This document shows positions 63,259 to 64,000 of a stretch of 64,000 nucleotides of DNA, in pieces. The position numbers and the translations under genes are program-made. Source of the stretch: Fallopia convolvulus (lineage: Eukaryota > Streptophyta > Magnoliopsida > Caryophyllales > Polygonaceae). The first letter of the stretch is position 1. The number at the start of each line of letters is the position of its first letter. The stretch lies in NCBI GenBank assembly GCA_964016875.1, contig OZ024735.1, forward strand, positions 4,814,338-4,878,337, in the 5' to 3' direction. The notes below the pieces were generated by a model that ran no database searches, was not told the origin of the DNA, and saw only the letters and a program-made list of their open reading frames with translations.

Positions 63259-64000
63259 TGTAACACCCCGTCTTTACACCAGGGCAGTACTCGGTAGTAG
63301 ACCACACATTGGTCCACCTGAGCTAACTTGACAATGAGTTCACTCGGATCTTACAAATTGGGCACGGCGAGAAATACAAAGAAAACATCCAACCTATATT
63401 TATAAACCAATGTACGGAAAACATGCATGAATTCCCCAATAGACATAAACTACACCACCACTTGTGAGCACTTTATTGACATCATAATATCGTTTCCTTA
63501 ACAAAACCAAACATTGTACGAAATAAGTAATCACCATTTCACCCAACTGAACCCAATCCTAAGGACACAACTTTCAATGACTCGCACCATCATTCTGCCA
63601 AGGCTTCTTCATGGGTCTCTCGTCCTTACCTGTAACTAAAAAAAACAAGCCCCCGAAGGGTTAACTAGCAATTCTAACATGCACCAAATGATAAACACAA
63701 TATGCAACAACAAAATCAATTTATTAAATTACATAATAAGAATAGGAATAGAATAGTTCACATATAATATATTCACACCAACAAGCAAACACACAACAAT
63801 ACTTATAATCATAAGACGCACATAATGATGCTTATAGCCATACGATGCATACTAATAATACCACATCATTTCATTTTAGTATCACCTCAATCACTTTTCG
63901 TATCAAATAATAGTTCAATTGTAACGTATCAATTCTCAATCTACATTATTTATCTAGCAAGCATGGCATCCTCCAACCTTACACAGTGTAGTGGACGGCG
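63259..64000 (-). repeat. 5' LTR of the minus-strand Tekay-like element (partial)
   Basis: Starts TGTAACACCCCG on the plus strand. It corresponds, inverted, to the end of the LTR at 58670-59974, including the CATGCATGAAT(T/C)CCC and AACATCCAACC tracts. It continues past the window edge. Confidence 0.8.

Larger units (their letters stand above)
59975..64000 (-). mobile_element. Tekay/Del-like Ty3 element, minus strand, decayed, running out of the window
   Basis: The 5' LTR occupies 63259-64000 and beyond, in inverse orientation to the LTR ending at 59974 (both carry the ACTACCGAGTA(G/C)T and GGTGGACC tracts). On the minus strand the primer-binding site TTGGTATCCGAGCC is at 63244-63257. RT, RNase H and integrase can be read with many stops. 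The element ends at 59975 in the middle of the integrase C-terminus, joined tail to tail to the neighbouring plus-strand LTR. Confidence 0.75.

Overview
This is a plant nuclear window, most likely from a eudicot, and almost all of it is transposable elements. The evidence for a plant is: Athila-, CRM- and Tekay-like Ty3/gypsy coding regions; an almost complete Cassandra TRIM carrying 5S-rRNA-like sequence in both LTRs; CACTA and hAT ends; and exon fragments resembling plant chlorophyll synthase, mitochondrial HSP70 and an FDM/IDN2 RNA-directed DNA methylation factor. I saw no intact host gene, tRNA gene, rRNA gene or CRISPR array. All family names come from reading motifs by eye; no database was searched.

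Layout, left to right. 1-195: 3' end of a LINE. 640-839: one hAT end. 840-7660: decayed minus-strand CRM-like Ty3 element whose 5' LTR is interrupted by Cassandra (7143-7647). 8092-8530: chlorophyll synthase exon fragments. 9528-24072: large plus-strand Athila-type element with a tandemly amplified gag-protease block, a pol lacking the integrase core, an env-like ORF behind a possible intron, and a truncated 3' LTR. 24113-24157: perfect hairpin. 24439-24516: mtHSP70 exon fragment. 25018-28189: non-autonomous LTR element. 28196-28440: SINE candidate. 29368-29908: one minus-strand LTR with a primer-binding site. 29909-41163: decayed minus-strand Tat/Ogre-like element with an antisense accessory ORF, itself hit by a 2.4-kb solo LTR (32959-35388) and a gag-only LTR element (36185-40735). 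41862-52509: minus-strand gag-protease-only Athila-like element containing a CACTA transposon (45027-49486) that carries the FDM/IDN2-like exons. 52644-59974: plus-strand Tekay-like element whose right LTR holds a LINE-derived insert and a TIR transposon. 59975-64000: minus-strand relative of that element.

The most interesting signals are: (1) an exact 10-bp palindrome, TCGTTAACGA, seen 18 times across the Athila element and nowhere else in the window, mostly in pairs 21-23 bp apart that could each fold into a hairpin; the second Athila-like element has its own different GC-rich palindromic motif; (2) a CACTA element that has captured, introns included, part of a gene of the silencing pathway that targets transposons; (3) the gag-protease amplification. 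The nested insertions give a relative order: the Tat-like, CRM-like and second Athila-like elements are older than the solo LTR, the gag-only element, Cassandra and the CACTA element inside them.
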